15,272 nt of DNA from Oscillospiraceae bacterium (GTDB lineage: Bacteria; Bacillota; Clostridia; Oscillospirales; Acutalibacteraceae). Below the pieces are notes generated by a model. That model did not search any database. It saw only the letters and a list, made by a program, of their open reading frames with translations, and had not been told where the DNA came from. Of this stretch, positions 6,842 to 14,258 are shown piece by piece (positions within the stretch are counted from its first letter, which is position 1; each line of letters opens with the position of its first letter). The DNA is taken from positions 1-15,272 of the forward strand of contig CADBUK010000088.1 of assembly GCA_902797915.1 (NCBI GenBank). Reading direction: 5' to 3'. Both the position numbers and the translations under genes were made by a program.

Positions 6842-8125
6842 ATGAGAGTATTAGTAGTAGGCGGCGGCGGAAGAGAGCACGCCTTAATCAGAAAAATCAA
6901 GCAGTCCCCGAGGGTTGATTACATTGCGTGTTGCCCGGGCAACGGCGGTATTTCTTATGATGCTGAGTGCTTCAGCGTAGGCGCAACGGATATTGACGGC
7001 GTTGTTGCCCTTGCAAAGCAAATCAAAGCGGATTTGGTTGTTGTTGCTCCCGATGACCCGCTTGTTCTCGGTATGGTTGACGCGCTGGAGGCGGAGGGCT
7101 TTAAAACCTTCGGACCGCGCGCAAACGCTGCAATTATTGAAGGCTCAAAGGTTTTTTCAAAAAATCTTATGCTTAAATACAATATTCCCACAGCCGAATA
7201 TAAGGTGTTTGAAAACCCTGCCGACGTCGTTGATTACATAAGGCAGAAAAATGAATTTCCAACCGTTATTAAGGCGGATGGCCTTGCTCTCGGCAAGGGC
7301 GTAATCATTCCCGAAAGCCTTGAAGAAGCCGAGGCGGGAGTACGCGAAATTATGGAGGATAAAATCTTCGGCGAAAGCGGCAACAAGGTTGTTGTTGAGG
7401 AGTTCTTAACAGGCCCCGAGGTTTCCGTGCTTGCGTTTACGGATGGAAAATGCGTTAAGCCTATGGTTTCCTCAATGGACCATAAACGCGCGCTTGACGG
7501 CGATAAGGGGCTTAATACGGGCGGTATGGGTACGGTTTCTCCTAATCCGTATTATACCGATGAGGTTGCCGCCGAGTGTATGGAAAAAATCTTTGTTCCT
7601 ACTATTGAGGCGATGAACAAAGAGGGGCGCACCTTTAAGGGCTGTCTTTATTTCGGCTTGATGATTACCCCGAAGGGTCCAAAGGTTATTGAGTATAACT
7701 GCCGTTTCGGCGACCCTGAAACTCAGGTTGTGCTGCCAAGGCTTAAAACGGATATTGTTGATATTTTTGAGGCTATTAATAACGAAACCCTTTCCGATTT
7801 GAATATCGAATGGTCTGACGAAGCCTGCACCTGCGTAATTATGGCTTCGGGCGGTTATCCGAAATCATATCCTAAGGGAATTGAGATTACGGGGCTTACC
7901 GACGGACAGCTTGACGGCGTAACGGTTTACCACGCAGGCACGGCTTTAAAGGACGGCAAGCTTGTTACGGCAGGTGGCAGAGTTCTCGGCGTAACCGCAC
8001 TCGGAAACGATATTGCAGACGCGCTCGGTAAATCCTACGCAGCCGTTGAGCAGATAAAGTTTGACGGCGCTCATTACAGAAAGGATATCGGCAGGAGAGC
8101 GCTTGCCGCTATCGGCGAAAAATAA
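6842..8125 (+). CDS. purD: Phosphoribosylamine-glycine ligase (GAR synthetase)
   Basis: PurD joins glycine to phosphoribosylamine using ATP, the second step of purine synthesis. The 427-residue product has full family length. It opens with the N-terminal 'VLVVGGGGREHAL' (3-15). An ATP-grasp domain follows, with 'KADGLALGKGVII' at about 143-155, 'EEFLTGPEVSVLA', 'DHKRALDGDKGLNTGGMG' and the metal-binding 'NCRFGDPETQVVLPRL' at about 286-301. A C-terminal domain follows. It starts behind AGGAGAT, 18 nt after the IMP cyclohydrolase gene, and is the last gene of the purine cluster. Confidence 0.97.
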   Translation: MRVLVVGGGGREHALIRKIKQSPRVDYIACCPGNGGISYDAECFSVGATDIDGVVALAKQIKADLVVVAPDDPLVLGMVDALEAEGFKTFGPRANAAIIEGSKVFSKNLMLKYNIPTAEYKVFENPADVVDYIRQKNEFPTVIKADGLALGKGVIIPESLEEAEAGVREIMEDKIFGESGNKVVVEEFLTGPEVSVLAFTDGKCVKPMVSSMDHKRALDGDKGLNTGGMGTVSPNPYYTDEVAAECMEKIFVPTIEAMNKEGRTFKGCLYFGLMITPKGPKVIEYNCRFGDPETQVVLPRLKTDIVDIFEAINNETLSDLNIEWSDEACTCVIMASGGYPKSYPKGIEITGLTDGQLDGVTVYHAGTALKDGKLVTAGGRVLGVTALGNDIADALGKSYAAVEQIKFDGAHYRKDIGRRALAAIGEK

Positions 8126-8165
8126 ATATTAACGATTAATTAATTTTATTAACCTGTTAATATTT
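8124..8165 (+). terminator. AT-rich hairpin after purD, possible weak terminator
   Basis: AAATATTAAC (8124-8133) pairs perfectly with GTTAATATTT (8156-8165) across a 22-nt AT-rich loop and runs into a T tract. The stem holds only two G-C pairs, so termination would be weak. It is the only candidate for the end of the purine operon before the next promoter. Confidence 0.4.
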
Positions 8166-8170
8166 TTTTG

Positions 8171-8199
8171 TTGACAATTGCATAAAACAGAAATATACT
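8171..8199 (+). promoter_or_regulatory. Near-consensus sigma-A promoter for the adaptor-permease operon
   Basis: A perfect -35 box TTGACA (8171-8176) and -10 box TATACT (8194-8199, five of six) are separated by 17 bp. The expected start is near 8206, giving a leader of about 60 nt before the adaptor ATG. An inverted repeat covers the -10 box and the start site. Confidence 0.8.
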
Positions 8200-8237
8200 T
8201 AATATGTAAAATTATATATTATTTACATATTAAGTAT
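8195..8237. repeat. Perfect 16-bp inverted repeat over the -10 region (candidate operator)
   Basis: ATACTTAATATGTAAA (8195-8210) and TTTACATATTAAGTAT (8222-8237) are exact reverse complements separated by 11 AT-only bases. A run of seven T follows. The left arm begins inside the -10 box, so a transcript starting near 8206 would lack most of that arm and could not form the hairpin. A DNA-binding repressor site is therefore the more likely reading. The alternative is a terminator acting on read-through from purD. Confidence 0.65.
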
Positions 8238-8265
8238 TTTTTTATTGTTTTTTTGAGGTTTTGAT

Positions 8266-9939
8266 ATGGCAACTGTAAAAAAGAGTAAAAAGGGAATAAT
8301 CGTTGCAATAATCTCCGTTGTGCTTGTTATTGCGCTTGTCGCAACGGGTATAGGCGTTTTTGCCGCAAAGAAGAAAATTCCCCAGGTTTCACTTTATACC
8401 ATTTCAACGGGAGACATCAATGAGGTTGTAAACTCATCGGGTGCTGTAACCTCGGGTATGGTTAAGGATTTCAAGGTATCCTCGGTAGCAACCGTTAAAG
8501 AGGTTTTCGTTAAGGTAGGCGATGAGGTTAAAGAGGGCGATATGCTTGCCACCTTTGACACAAGCGGTCTTGATTCTCAGAAGACGCAGCTTCAGCTTGC
8601 TTACGATCAGGCAAAGGTCAGCTATGAAACCGCTCTTGCGGACCAAAAGTCTGCACAGAAATATCTTAATACAATTAATCCCGAAATTGAGGAGCTTGAA
8701 AAAACAGTTGCAGAGCTTGAGGAGATTGTTAATTATTCACAGCAGTCAACAACAACTACCACAACTCAGCCAACTACAAAGCCCTCAACAACAAGACAGC
8801 CTGTAACTTACACTACAAGCGAAAGGTCAACGGAAAGCACTACCCGCAAGCAGTATTCCCCGAATATGAGCGGCGCGGTTGAAGCTTTAACGGATTTGGT
8901 TTCCAGCATCAGCGAGATTTCAAGCAGCGTTGAGGAAACCAACGAATTAACCCGTATCGTTATGGGCATTATCCTGCAGGAAATTGAAAACGGCAATCTT
9001 TCTTCAGACGCAATTGCCGATAAGGTTGGAGAGGCTGTTTCAAAGGCTATTTCTGACAGCATTAACGTTGAAATCGTAGAGGCTGCCGTAAGGGCTGTTG
9101 ACTGGAACGCAATCGGCGAATCCTTCGCGGGCACGCCAAACGTTAATCTTGCTTCAGCCGAGGTTCGTCTTGCTTCTCTCTATGCACAGAAGCAGCTCTT
9201 CGAGGCTAAGTCTTCACAGGACGCGGTTAACGCCAAAAAGCAGTTTATGCTCACTTCAAAATCAGCGCTTGACGCTGTTACGGACGCAGACGCCGAATTA
9301 ACAGCGGGTTGGGTTGCTCCGTTTGACGGAACCGTTACCGCCTGCGATTTAGTTCCGGGTTTGCAGACTAATATGCTCTCTTCGGGACTTTCAATTCAGA
9401 ATCTCAATCAGATGAACGTTGTCGTTTCTCTCGGAGAATATGACATTCACAAGGTTAAGGTAGGAATGCCTGCAACAATCACTACCGCTTACGGCAAATA
9501 TACGGGCGAGGTGCTTTCAAAGGCTCCGATAGCAACGGGCGCTTCAAACAACTCCGCACTTGATTCTCTCGGCTCAATGGCGGGTATCAGCGGTCTTTCA
9601 AGCCTTACCTCAACAGGCGCAGGCGTTCAGGTTATTGTTTCGGTTGATTCTCCTGACGATAATATTATCGCAGGTTTTGACGCGGATGTTTTAATCTCCG
9701 TGGGCAATAATGTCGGCATTACGGTAGTTCCTATTGAATCAATCGTGCTTGAAAAAACAGGTACTTATGTTTTCGTTTATAATGAGGAAGACAGCACGGT
9801 TACCAAAACTCAGATTACAACAGGCGCAATCTCCGATTCCTATTATCAGGTTCTTACGGGCTTGCAGCCTGGCGACAGAATTGTTGCCACACCTTCTTCT
9901 GATTACACAGAGGACACCTTTGAGGTTAAGGTAAAGTAA
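8266..9939 (+). CDS. MacA/HlyD-like membrane fusion (adaptor) protein with threonine-rich insert
   Basis: This is a membrane-anchored adaptor protein of the kind that works with MacB-type ABC permeases in Gram-positive bacteria; the substrate is unknown. The 557 residues comprise an N-terminal membrane helix (about 10-34) and the first half of the lipoyl-like domain (48-98, ending 'VKVGDEVKEGDMLATFDT'). A coiled-coil arm follows (101-157), then a Ser/Thr-rich low-complexity stretch (161-194) and an extra helical segment (200-290). A returning coiled-coil arm (296-345), the second lipoyl half (346-362, 'APFDGTVTACDLVPG'), a beta-barrel region with a Gly/Ser-rich loop (about 424-455), and a membrane-proximal domain ending 'TGLQPGDRIVATPS' complete it. 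It is longer than the usual 350-450 residues because of the insert. GAGG at 8255-8258 supports the start. The permease follows after 28 nt. Confidence 0.88.
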   Translation: MATVKKSKKGIIVAIISVVLVIALVATGIGVFAAKKKIPQVSLYTISTGDINEVVNSSGAVTSGMVKDFKVSSVATVKEVFVKVGDEVKEGDMLATFDTSGLDSQKTQLQLAYDQAKVSYETALADQKSAQKYLNTINPEIEELEKTVAELEEIVNYSQQSTTTTTTQPTTKPSTTRQPVTYTTSERSTESTTRKQYSPNMSGAVEALTDLVSSISEISSSVEETNELTRIVMGIILQEIENGNLSSDAIADKVGEAVSKAISDSINVEIVEAAVRAVDWNAIGESFAGTPNVNLASAEVRLASLYAQKQLFEAKSSQDAVNAKKQFMLTSKSALDAVTDADAELTAGWVAPFDGTVTACDLVPGLQTNMLSSGLSIQNLNQMNVVVSLGEYDIHKVKVGMPATITTAYGKYTGEVLSKAPIATGASNNSALDSLGSMAGISGLSSLTSTGAGVQVIVSVDSPDDNIIAGFDADVLISVGNNVGITVVPIESIVLEKTGTYVFVYNEEDSTVTKTQITTGAISDSYYQVLTGLQPGDRIVATPSSDYTEDTFEVKVK

Positions 9940-9967
9940 GTATTAATCAGCAAAACGGAGTTCGTTT

Positions 9968-11215
9968 ATGAATATTTCTGAAAGCTTAAAAATCGCTGCA
10001 AAGTGTATAAGGGCTAACTGGATGCGTTCTCTGCTGACAATGCTTGGAATTATTATCGGTATCAGCTCGGTTATTATGATAATCGGCGCGGGAACGGGCG
10101 CAAGGGATTATATCGTTTCTCTTATTGAGGATATGGGCTCAAACGCCGTTATGGTTTCCGTTGACGCAACTCAGGCGTCAAACAGCGATTATATAACCCT
10201 TGAGGATATTGCTAATATCAAGGAAAAGGTTGCAGGGGTTGAGCGTTGCTCTCCTATGATGATGGGCTTCGCAACAGGTACTATTGACGCCACTACGGAA
10301 GAGGTTTCCGTTATGATTATCGGCGTTAACTCGGACGTTCAGTTTGCAATGACAACCAATTGCACTTACGGCAGATTTTTTACGGATGAGGAATATAACG
10401 CCGCTGCACAGATTGCGGTAATGGGCACAAACAGTGCCGTTTCCGCTTACGGCTATGAGGACGCCACGGGGCAGACCGTAACGGTTAACTCAAACGGCGG
10501 AACGATGAAAATTAAAGTTTGCGGCGTTGCAAATATTGACTCGCTTGTTTCAAGCTTCGGCGGCGGAATGTCCAGTATGTTCCAGAGCGGCGATAAAACT
10601 ACGGTCGCGCTGTTCCTCCCCTGTACAACTCTTTGCAGGCTTACGGGCTCTGAACCGATTTTGCAGAACGTGTTTGTAATCGGCGAGGAGGGCGCTAATA
10701 ACGAGGCTATCGGCAATGCTGCCGTTAACTATCTCAAGGTTGCTCACGGCAATTATTCAAGCTCGCTTTATTCGGCAGAGGATATGGCAACCTATGTTAA
10801 TATCGTAAATATCGTTATGTCCGTATTAACTGCGTTTATCGCAGGCGTAGGCGCAATATCGCTGCTTGTAGGCGGTATCGGCGTTATGAATATTATGCTC
10901 GTTTCCGTAACGGAACGAACAAGGGAAATCGGTATCAGAAAATCCCTCGGCGCTAAAACGGGCGTAATAACAATGCAGTTCTTAACGGAGTCAATAATAC
11001 TGTGCCTGATAGGCGGCTTGATAGGCGTTGTAACAGGCGTCAGCGGCGCGTATCTTGTTACGGGCGTTATAGGTATGGGTATTAAGCCCAACATCAATAT
11101 TTTAACAATACTGATTGCGCTTGTCTTCTCAAGCGGCGTAGGTCTTTTCTTCGGAATTTACCCCGCGCGTAAGGCTGCAAAGCTCAGTCCTATTGATGCT
11201 CTTCGCAGAGAATAA
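9968..11215 (+). CDS. MacB/FtsX-type ABC transporter permease, no ATPase alongside
   Basis: This 415-residue protein has the MacB permease layout. One membrane helix (about 20-41) is followed by a large extracytoplasmic MacB_PCD-like domain (about 43-270). Three C-terminal helices (about 282-308, 340-365 and 377-398) form the FtsX domain. The loop 'VTERTREIGIRKSLGAK' (314-330) is the conserved coupling segment that contacts the ATPase, and the end 'YPARKAAKLSPIDALRRE' is typical. Such permeases transduce force from a LolD/MacB-like ATPase to the adaptor to export peptides, lipids or antibiotics. No ATPase gene lies before, after or fused to this one, so it must be supplied from elsewhere if the transporter works. 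A strong terminator follows immediately. Confidence 0.92.
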   Translation: MNISESLKIAAKCIRANWMRSLLTMLGIIIGISSVIMIIGAGTGARDYIVSLIEDMGSNAVMVSVDATQASNSDYITLEDIANIKEKVAGVERCSPMMMGFATGTIDATTEEVSVMIIGVNSDVQFAMTTNCTYGRFFTDEEYNAAAQIAVMGTNSAVSAYGYEDATGQTVTVNSNGGTMKIKVCGVANIDSLVSSFGGGMSSMFQSGDKTTVALFLPCTTLCRLTGSEPILQNVFVIGEEGANNEAIGNAAVNYLKVAHGNYSSSLYSAEDMATYVNIVNIVMSVLTAFIAGVGAISLLVGGIGVMNIMLVSVTERTREIGIRKSLGAKTGVITMQFLTESIILCLIGGLIGVVTGVSGAYLVTGVIGMGIKPNINILTILIALVFSSGVGLFFGIYPARKAAKLSPIDALRRE

Positions 11216-11260
11216 AAAAACAGACTGAAAGTTATTTTACACGGCTTTCAGTCTGTTTTT
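11216..11260 (+). terminator. Strong intrinsic terminator after the permease
   Basis: AAAAACAGACTGAAAG (11216-11231) pairs perfectly with CTTTCAGTCTGTTTTT (11245-11260) around a 13-nt loop. The right arm ends in the T run. The A run follows the stop codon directly. It ends the adaptor-permease operon. Confidence 0.92.
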
Positions 11261-11274
11261 GTAACGGTGATTAT

Positions 11275-11619
11275 ATGAAAAATCAAACAATTAAAACAAC
11301 AATTTTTATCGGGCTTAACGATTCTGAAACGGGCGTTCAGAAATTTGATACGGCAAAATATGTTTCAATCCTTAAAAATGTTTGCCACAGTTATCATCTT
11401 GCATTTTCCGTTCAGAAAATTGAGGGCGGTTATTTTCATGAAAACGGCGTTTATGTTGAAGAAACAACGCTTGCGTTGCTCTTGATGGATACGCCCGAGG
11501 ATGTTGTTATTGAAATAGCTAAGGATTTATGTGCGTTTTTCCATCAGGAAAGCGTTATGGTAACCTCCTCTCCGTGCTCAACGGTTTTTGTTAAGGACGA
11601 TTTGTGGGAAGAAAAATAA
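11275..11619 (+). CDS. Small protein of unknown function (114 residues)
   Basis: I do not recognise this protein with confidence. It is soluble-looking, with no signal peptide or membrane helix. It alternates strand-like and helix-like stretches: 'IKTTIFIGL' (6-14), helix about 24-40, 'LAFSVQKIEGGYFHENGVYVEE' region (42-63), 'TTLALLLMD' (64-72), helix 75-90 and 'SVMVTSSPCSTVFV' (93-106). This suggests a small ferredoxin-like alpha/beta fold. The pattern vaguely recalls DUF3574/tautomerase-like proteins, but no signature residue proves it. The frame is uninterrupted and fills the space between two terminators, and a weak site (GGTGA at 11266-11270) precedes the ATG, so it is probably real. It begins only 14 nt after the upstream terminator, leaving no room for its own promoter. 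Confidence 0.7.
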   Translation: MKNQTIKTTIFIGLNDSETGVQKFDTAKYVSILKNVCHSYHLAFSVQKIEGGYFHENGVYVEETTLALLLMDTPEDVVIEIAKDLCAFFHQESVMVTSSPCSTVFVKDDLWEEK

Positions 11620-11630
11620 ATATATATAAT

Positions 11631-11659
11631 AAAAGCGGCTGATTTCATCAGCCGCTTTT
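11631..11659. terminator. Bidirectional intrinsic terminator between convergent genes
   Basis: AAAAGCGGCTGA (11631-11642) and TCAGCCGCTTTT (11648-11659) form a perfect 12-bp stem with a 5-nt loop. The flanking A and T runs give a U tract in either direction. It lies between the rightward 114-residue gene and the leftward transporter gene, so it can serve both. Confidence 0.92.
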
Positions 11660-11682
11660 GCTTACCTTTTGATAAAGACTTG

Positions 11683-12921
11683 TTATGCTTTTTTCTTATT
11701 GTTAACCATTGTTAAACAAATAATCATTGCCGCGCTGTAAAAAGCAAGCGTTGCAATCAGAATGCAGTCGTACTTTTGCCCCGTTGTCTTCAGTATTATC
11801 TCGCTCATATTATTTCCCGTCAGTCCCGCAACTGCCCATGCAGACAGCGCCAGACCGTGAATTTTGCTTATTTTATCCATGCCGAAGCGTGAGGAAAGCA
11901 GGGCGGGTAAGGTTGAAAATCCGCCGCCGTAGCCGAGATTAACAGTGCAGAGCAGCAGAATAACGATTGCGCCGAAAATAATGCTTTTGTGTCCGTTTGA
12001 TATTGCAAACGGCGCAAGTGCCAGCAGCGTAACGCCGATTGAGGTTGCGAAGATAATTTTATAAACGGTGTTGCGGTCCTTCATTTTGTCGGACAGGGTG
12101 GAGTAACCGATTCTGCCGAGCGCGTTAAACGCGGCAGTAACGGAAGGCACAATGCTAATCATTGCCGCAACCACCGCCATACCCTCAAAGGTAACGCCGA
12201 TGATTTGCTTTTCGTAAGTGATAAGTGCCAGACCGCAGTGAATATTGATGAAGAACATCAGCCATATTCCGAGGAAAACCTTGTTTTTAAACATTTCAAG
12301 CGGCTTGAATTCGGACTTAACGCCGTCGGGCTCAACCCAGCCGTCAGGCTTTTTGATTAAGAAGTGGCCGAGCATCATCATTAAAAAGTAAACTGCGCCG
12401 AGTATGTAAAACATTGCCGAAATGCCGAGGCTGTTCTGTATCGCCTCCATAATCGGAGTTGCAATTGCTTTTGCAAGGCCGAAGCCCATAATTGAAATTC
12501 CTGTTGCAAGCCCCTTTTGTTCCGAAAACCAGAGCATAAGCGTTTTAACGGGGGTCAGGTAGCCGACGCCGAGCCCGATACCCATAATGCAGCCGTAGCA
12601 GATAAATATGCCTATGAGCGCCGCAATTCCCGTAAAAAACTGAATAAACACACCCGTACCAAGCATTCCCGCAGTAAAGCAGATACAGGAAATAAGCGAG
12701 GATTTTTTGATGTCCCTTTCAACCATTCTGCCCGCAAATGCGGCAGACATTCCAAGGAAAAAGATTGCCAGTGAAAACGCCCAGCCAACCGAAAAGGTGC
12801 TCATTCCTATTTTAGTTGCAATCGCCTCTTTAAAGGTTGACCAGCAGTAAACCGTGCCGATGGAGCAGTGGATAAGCAGTGCGGGTACTGCCGCGCGCAT
12901 CCATTTGTTGTTAATTCCCAT
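11683..12921 (-). CDS. OFA-family major facilitator transporter
   Basis: This is an inner-membrane secondary transporter of the oxalate/formate antiporter (OFA) group of the MFS; the actual substrate is not evident. The 412 residues show about twelve hydrophobic segments in two groups of six, with a cytoplasmic loop near 189-212. OFA-like features are 'HCSIGTVYCWSTF' in helix 1 (18-30), 'GIGLGVGYLTPVKTLMLWF' (114-132), an MFS loop 'GRIGYSTLSDKMKDR' (269-283) and 'LALSAWAVAGLTGN' (357-370). A strong GAGGAGG ribosome binding site (minus strand, about 12929-12936) sits in front of the ATG. It is divergent from the sugar kinase gene, which may hint at a shared context, but the sequence does not link their functions. 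Confidence 0.88.
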   Translation of the reverse strand: MGINNKWMRAAVPALLIHCSIGTVYCWSTFKEAIATKIGMSTFSVGWAFSLAIFFLGMSAAFAGRMVERDIKKSSLISCICFTAGMLGTGVFIQFFTGIAALIGIFICYGCIMGIGLGVGYLTPVKTLMLWFSEQKGLATGISIMGFGLAKAIATPIMEAIQNSLGISAMFYILGAVYFLMMMLGHFLIKKPDGWVEPDGVKSEFKPLEMFKNKVFLGIWLMFFINIHCGLALITYEKQIIGVTFEGMAVVAAMISIVPSVTAAFNALGRIGYSTLSDKMKDRNTVYKIIFATSIGVTLLALAPFAISNGHKSIIFGAIVILLLCTVNLGYGGGFSTLPALLSSRFGMDKISKIHGLALSAWAVAGLTGNNMSEIILKTTGQKYDCILIATLAFYSAAMIICLTMVNNKKKA

Positions 12922-12953
12922 ATCTTGTGCCTCCTCTTCAATTAATAGTAATT

Positions 12954-12982
12954 ATTATAATATATCTTGTATTGACAAGCAA
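12954..12982 (-). promoter_or_regulatory. Probable promoter of the OFA transporter gene
   Basis: On the minus strand a perfect -10 box TATAAT (12954-12959) stands 17 bp from a weak -35 box TTGCTT (12977-12982). Between them lies a short dyad, CTTGT-ATTG-ACAAG (12966-12979), that could be a regulator site but is too short to be sure of. Confidence 0.5.
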
Positions 12983-13045
12983 TTGTTAAAACTACCAAAA
13001 ATTGACGGCGCGGGCACCTCAAATATATATGACCTGTTCTTTATC

Positions 13046-13074
13046 TTTACAAACCGAGGTATATGTGGTAATAT
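13046..13074 (+). promoter_or_regulatory. Probable extended -10 promoter of the sugar kinase gene
   Basis: TTTACA (13046-13051, five of six) is separated by 17 bp from TAATAT (13069-13074), which carries a TG extension (TGG at 13066-13068). Transcription would begin near 13081, about 34 nt before the GTG start. It lies in the 193-bp divergent gap shared with the OFA transporter. Confidence 0.5.
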
Positions 13075-13114
13075 AATTAAAAGCATTTGTTTTGTGAAAA
13101 TAGGAGAATATCCC

Positions 13115-14209
13115 GTGGAAAAGATAAACGAGATTATTAACCGATTTGAATTCAGCGGCAGCCTTGTTGAATGCCGTGTTTTCGGCTCGGGACATATTAA
13201 TACAACTTATCTGCTGACCTTTGATGATTGCGGAAAAACAAATAAGTATATTCTGCAGCAGGTTAACCCAAATGTGTTTAAAAATATTGACAGCCTGATG
13301 GATAATATTTTTAAGGTAACCTCTTACCTCAGAAATGAAATCCGCAGCTGCGGCGGGGATGAAAACAGGGAAGCCCTGCATTACATCAAAACCAGGGACG
13401 GCAAAAATTATTATATAGCGGAGGACGGCAGTTATTTCCGCTCATACGTTTTTGTTGAAAATTCGGTTACTTATAACAGCGTTGATAATCCTGATTTGTT
13501 TAAAGCAAGCGGTGTTGCCTTCGGCAGATTTCAGCGTCTGCTCTCTGCCTTTCCCGCAGAAAGCCTTTTTGAAACCATTCCCGATTTTCATAATACCGAA
13601 AAGCGTTTTCAAACGGAGTTCCTTCCCGCGCTTGCGGCTGATGTCAGCGGCAGGGCGGCAAGCTGCGAAAATGAAATTGAATTTGTTAAGGCAAGGCATA
13701 ATTATTGCTCGCGCCTTGTTGATTTGCAGGCGCAGGGTAAAATTCCTACCCGTGTAACCCATAACGATACAAAGCTTAATAACGTCCTTTTTGATAAGGA
13801 CTCGGGCAGGGCAATCTGCGTTATTGATTTGGATACGGTTATGCCGGGGCTTGCGCTCTATGATTTCGGCGATTCAATTCGCTTCGGCGCCAACACCGCC
13901 GCAGAGGATGAAGCGGATTTAAGCAAGGTTTTAATTAATCTTGATTATTTCAGGGCTTATGCAGAGGGCTTCCTTTCGGAAGCGGGGCACAGCCTTAATG
14001 AAACGGAAAAATCAAATCTCGCCTTCGCGTCGCTGCTTATGACATTTGAATGCGGTATGCGCTTTTTAACCGATTATCTCAACGGCGATGTTTATTTCAA
14101 AACCGAGTATCCCGAGCATAATCTTGTCCGCGCAAAAAATCAGCTTGCTCTCGTTGCCGATATGGAAAAGCATCTTCCCGAAATGGAAGAAATCATCAAT
14201 AATTTATAA
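13115..14209 (+). CDS. nahK: N-acetylhexosamine 1-kinase-like sugar kinase (NahK family)
   Basis: This is an aminoglycoside phosphotransferase-fold kinase, predicted to phosphorylate GlcNAc/GalNAc-type sugars at carbon 1 using ATP. The 364 residues match remembered Bifidobacterium NahK closely along the whole length: 'GSGHINTTYLLT' (25-36), 'YILQQVNPNVF' (45-55), 'VTHNDTKLNNVL' (214-225, with catalytic Asp218), 'VIDLDTVMPG' (236-245, metal-binding), 'YDFGDSIRFGANTAAEDE' (249-266), and 'ECGMRFLTDYLNGD' (312-325) followed by 'YPEHNLVRAKNQ'. The GTG at 13115 is chosen because AGGAGA (13102-13107) lies 7 nt upstream; the frame is open further 5' but that part has no homology. In bifidobacteria nahK sits with the lacto-N-biose phosphorylase gene, which is not seen here. 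Exact sugar specificity is inference. Confidence 0.85.
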   Translation: MEKINEIINRFEFSGSLVECRVFGSGHINTTYLLTFDDCGKTNKYILQQVNPNVFKNIDSLMDNIFKVTSYLRNEIRSCGGDENREALHYIKTRDGKNYYIAEDGSYFRSYVFVENSVTYNSVDNPDLFKASGVAFGRFQRLLSAFPAESLFETIPDFHNTEKRFQTEFLPALAADVSGRAASCENEIEFVKARHNYCSRLVDLQAQGKIPTRVTHNDTKLNNVLFDKDSGRAICVIDLDTVMPGLALYDFGDSIRFGANTAAEDEADLSKVLINLDYFRAYAEGFLSEAGHSLNETEKSNLAFASLLMTFECGMRFLTDYLNGDVYFKTEYPEHNLVRAKNQLALVADMEKHLPEMEEIINNL

Positions 14210-14218
14210 AAATCAAAC

Positions 14219-14237
14219 GGGCGTTTAAAAAACGCCT
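14219..14237 (+). other. Short hairpin between the kinase and the next gene
   Basis: GGGCGTTT (14219-14226) pairs with AAACGCCT (14230-14237), seven Watson-Crick pairs plus a terminal wobble, with a tight loop. No T run follows, so it is not a convincing terminator. It may be a processing or mRNA stability element, or a weak one. Confidence 0.35.
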
Positions 14238-14258
14238 GCTATCATTAGGAGTATTTAT

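Noticed and set aside
11236..11264. Promoter for the 114-residue gene overlapping the terminator (TTTACA as -35)
   Set aside because: The sequence 17 bp downstream, TTGTAA, matches the -10 consensus poorly, so this is not a convincing promoter.
12854..13114. N-terminal extension of the sugar kinase frame back to 12854
   Set aside because: The extension overlaps the divergent transporter gene and its promoter, has no homology to the kinase family, and a well-placed AGGAGA site marks the GTG at 13115.
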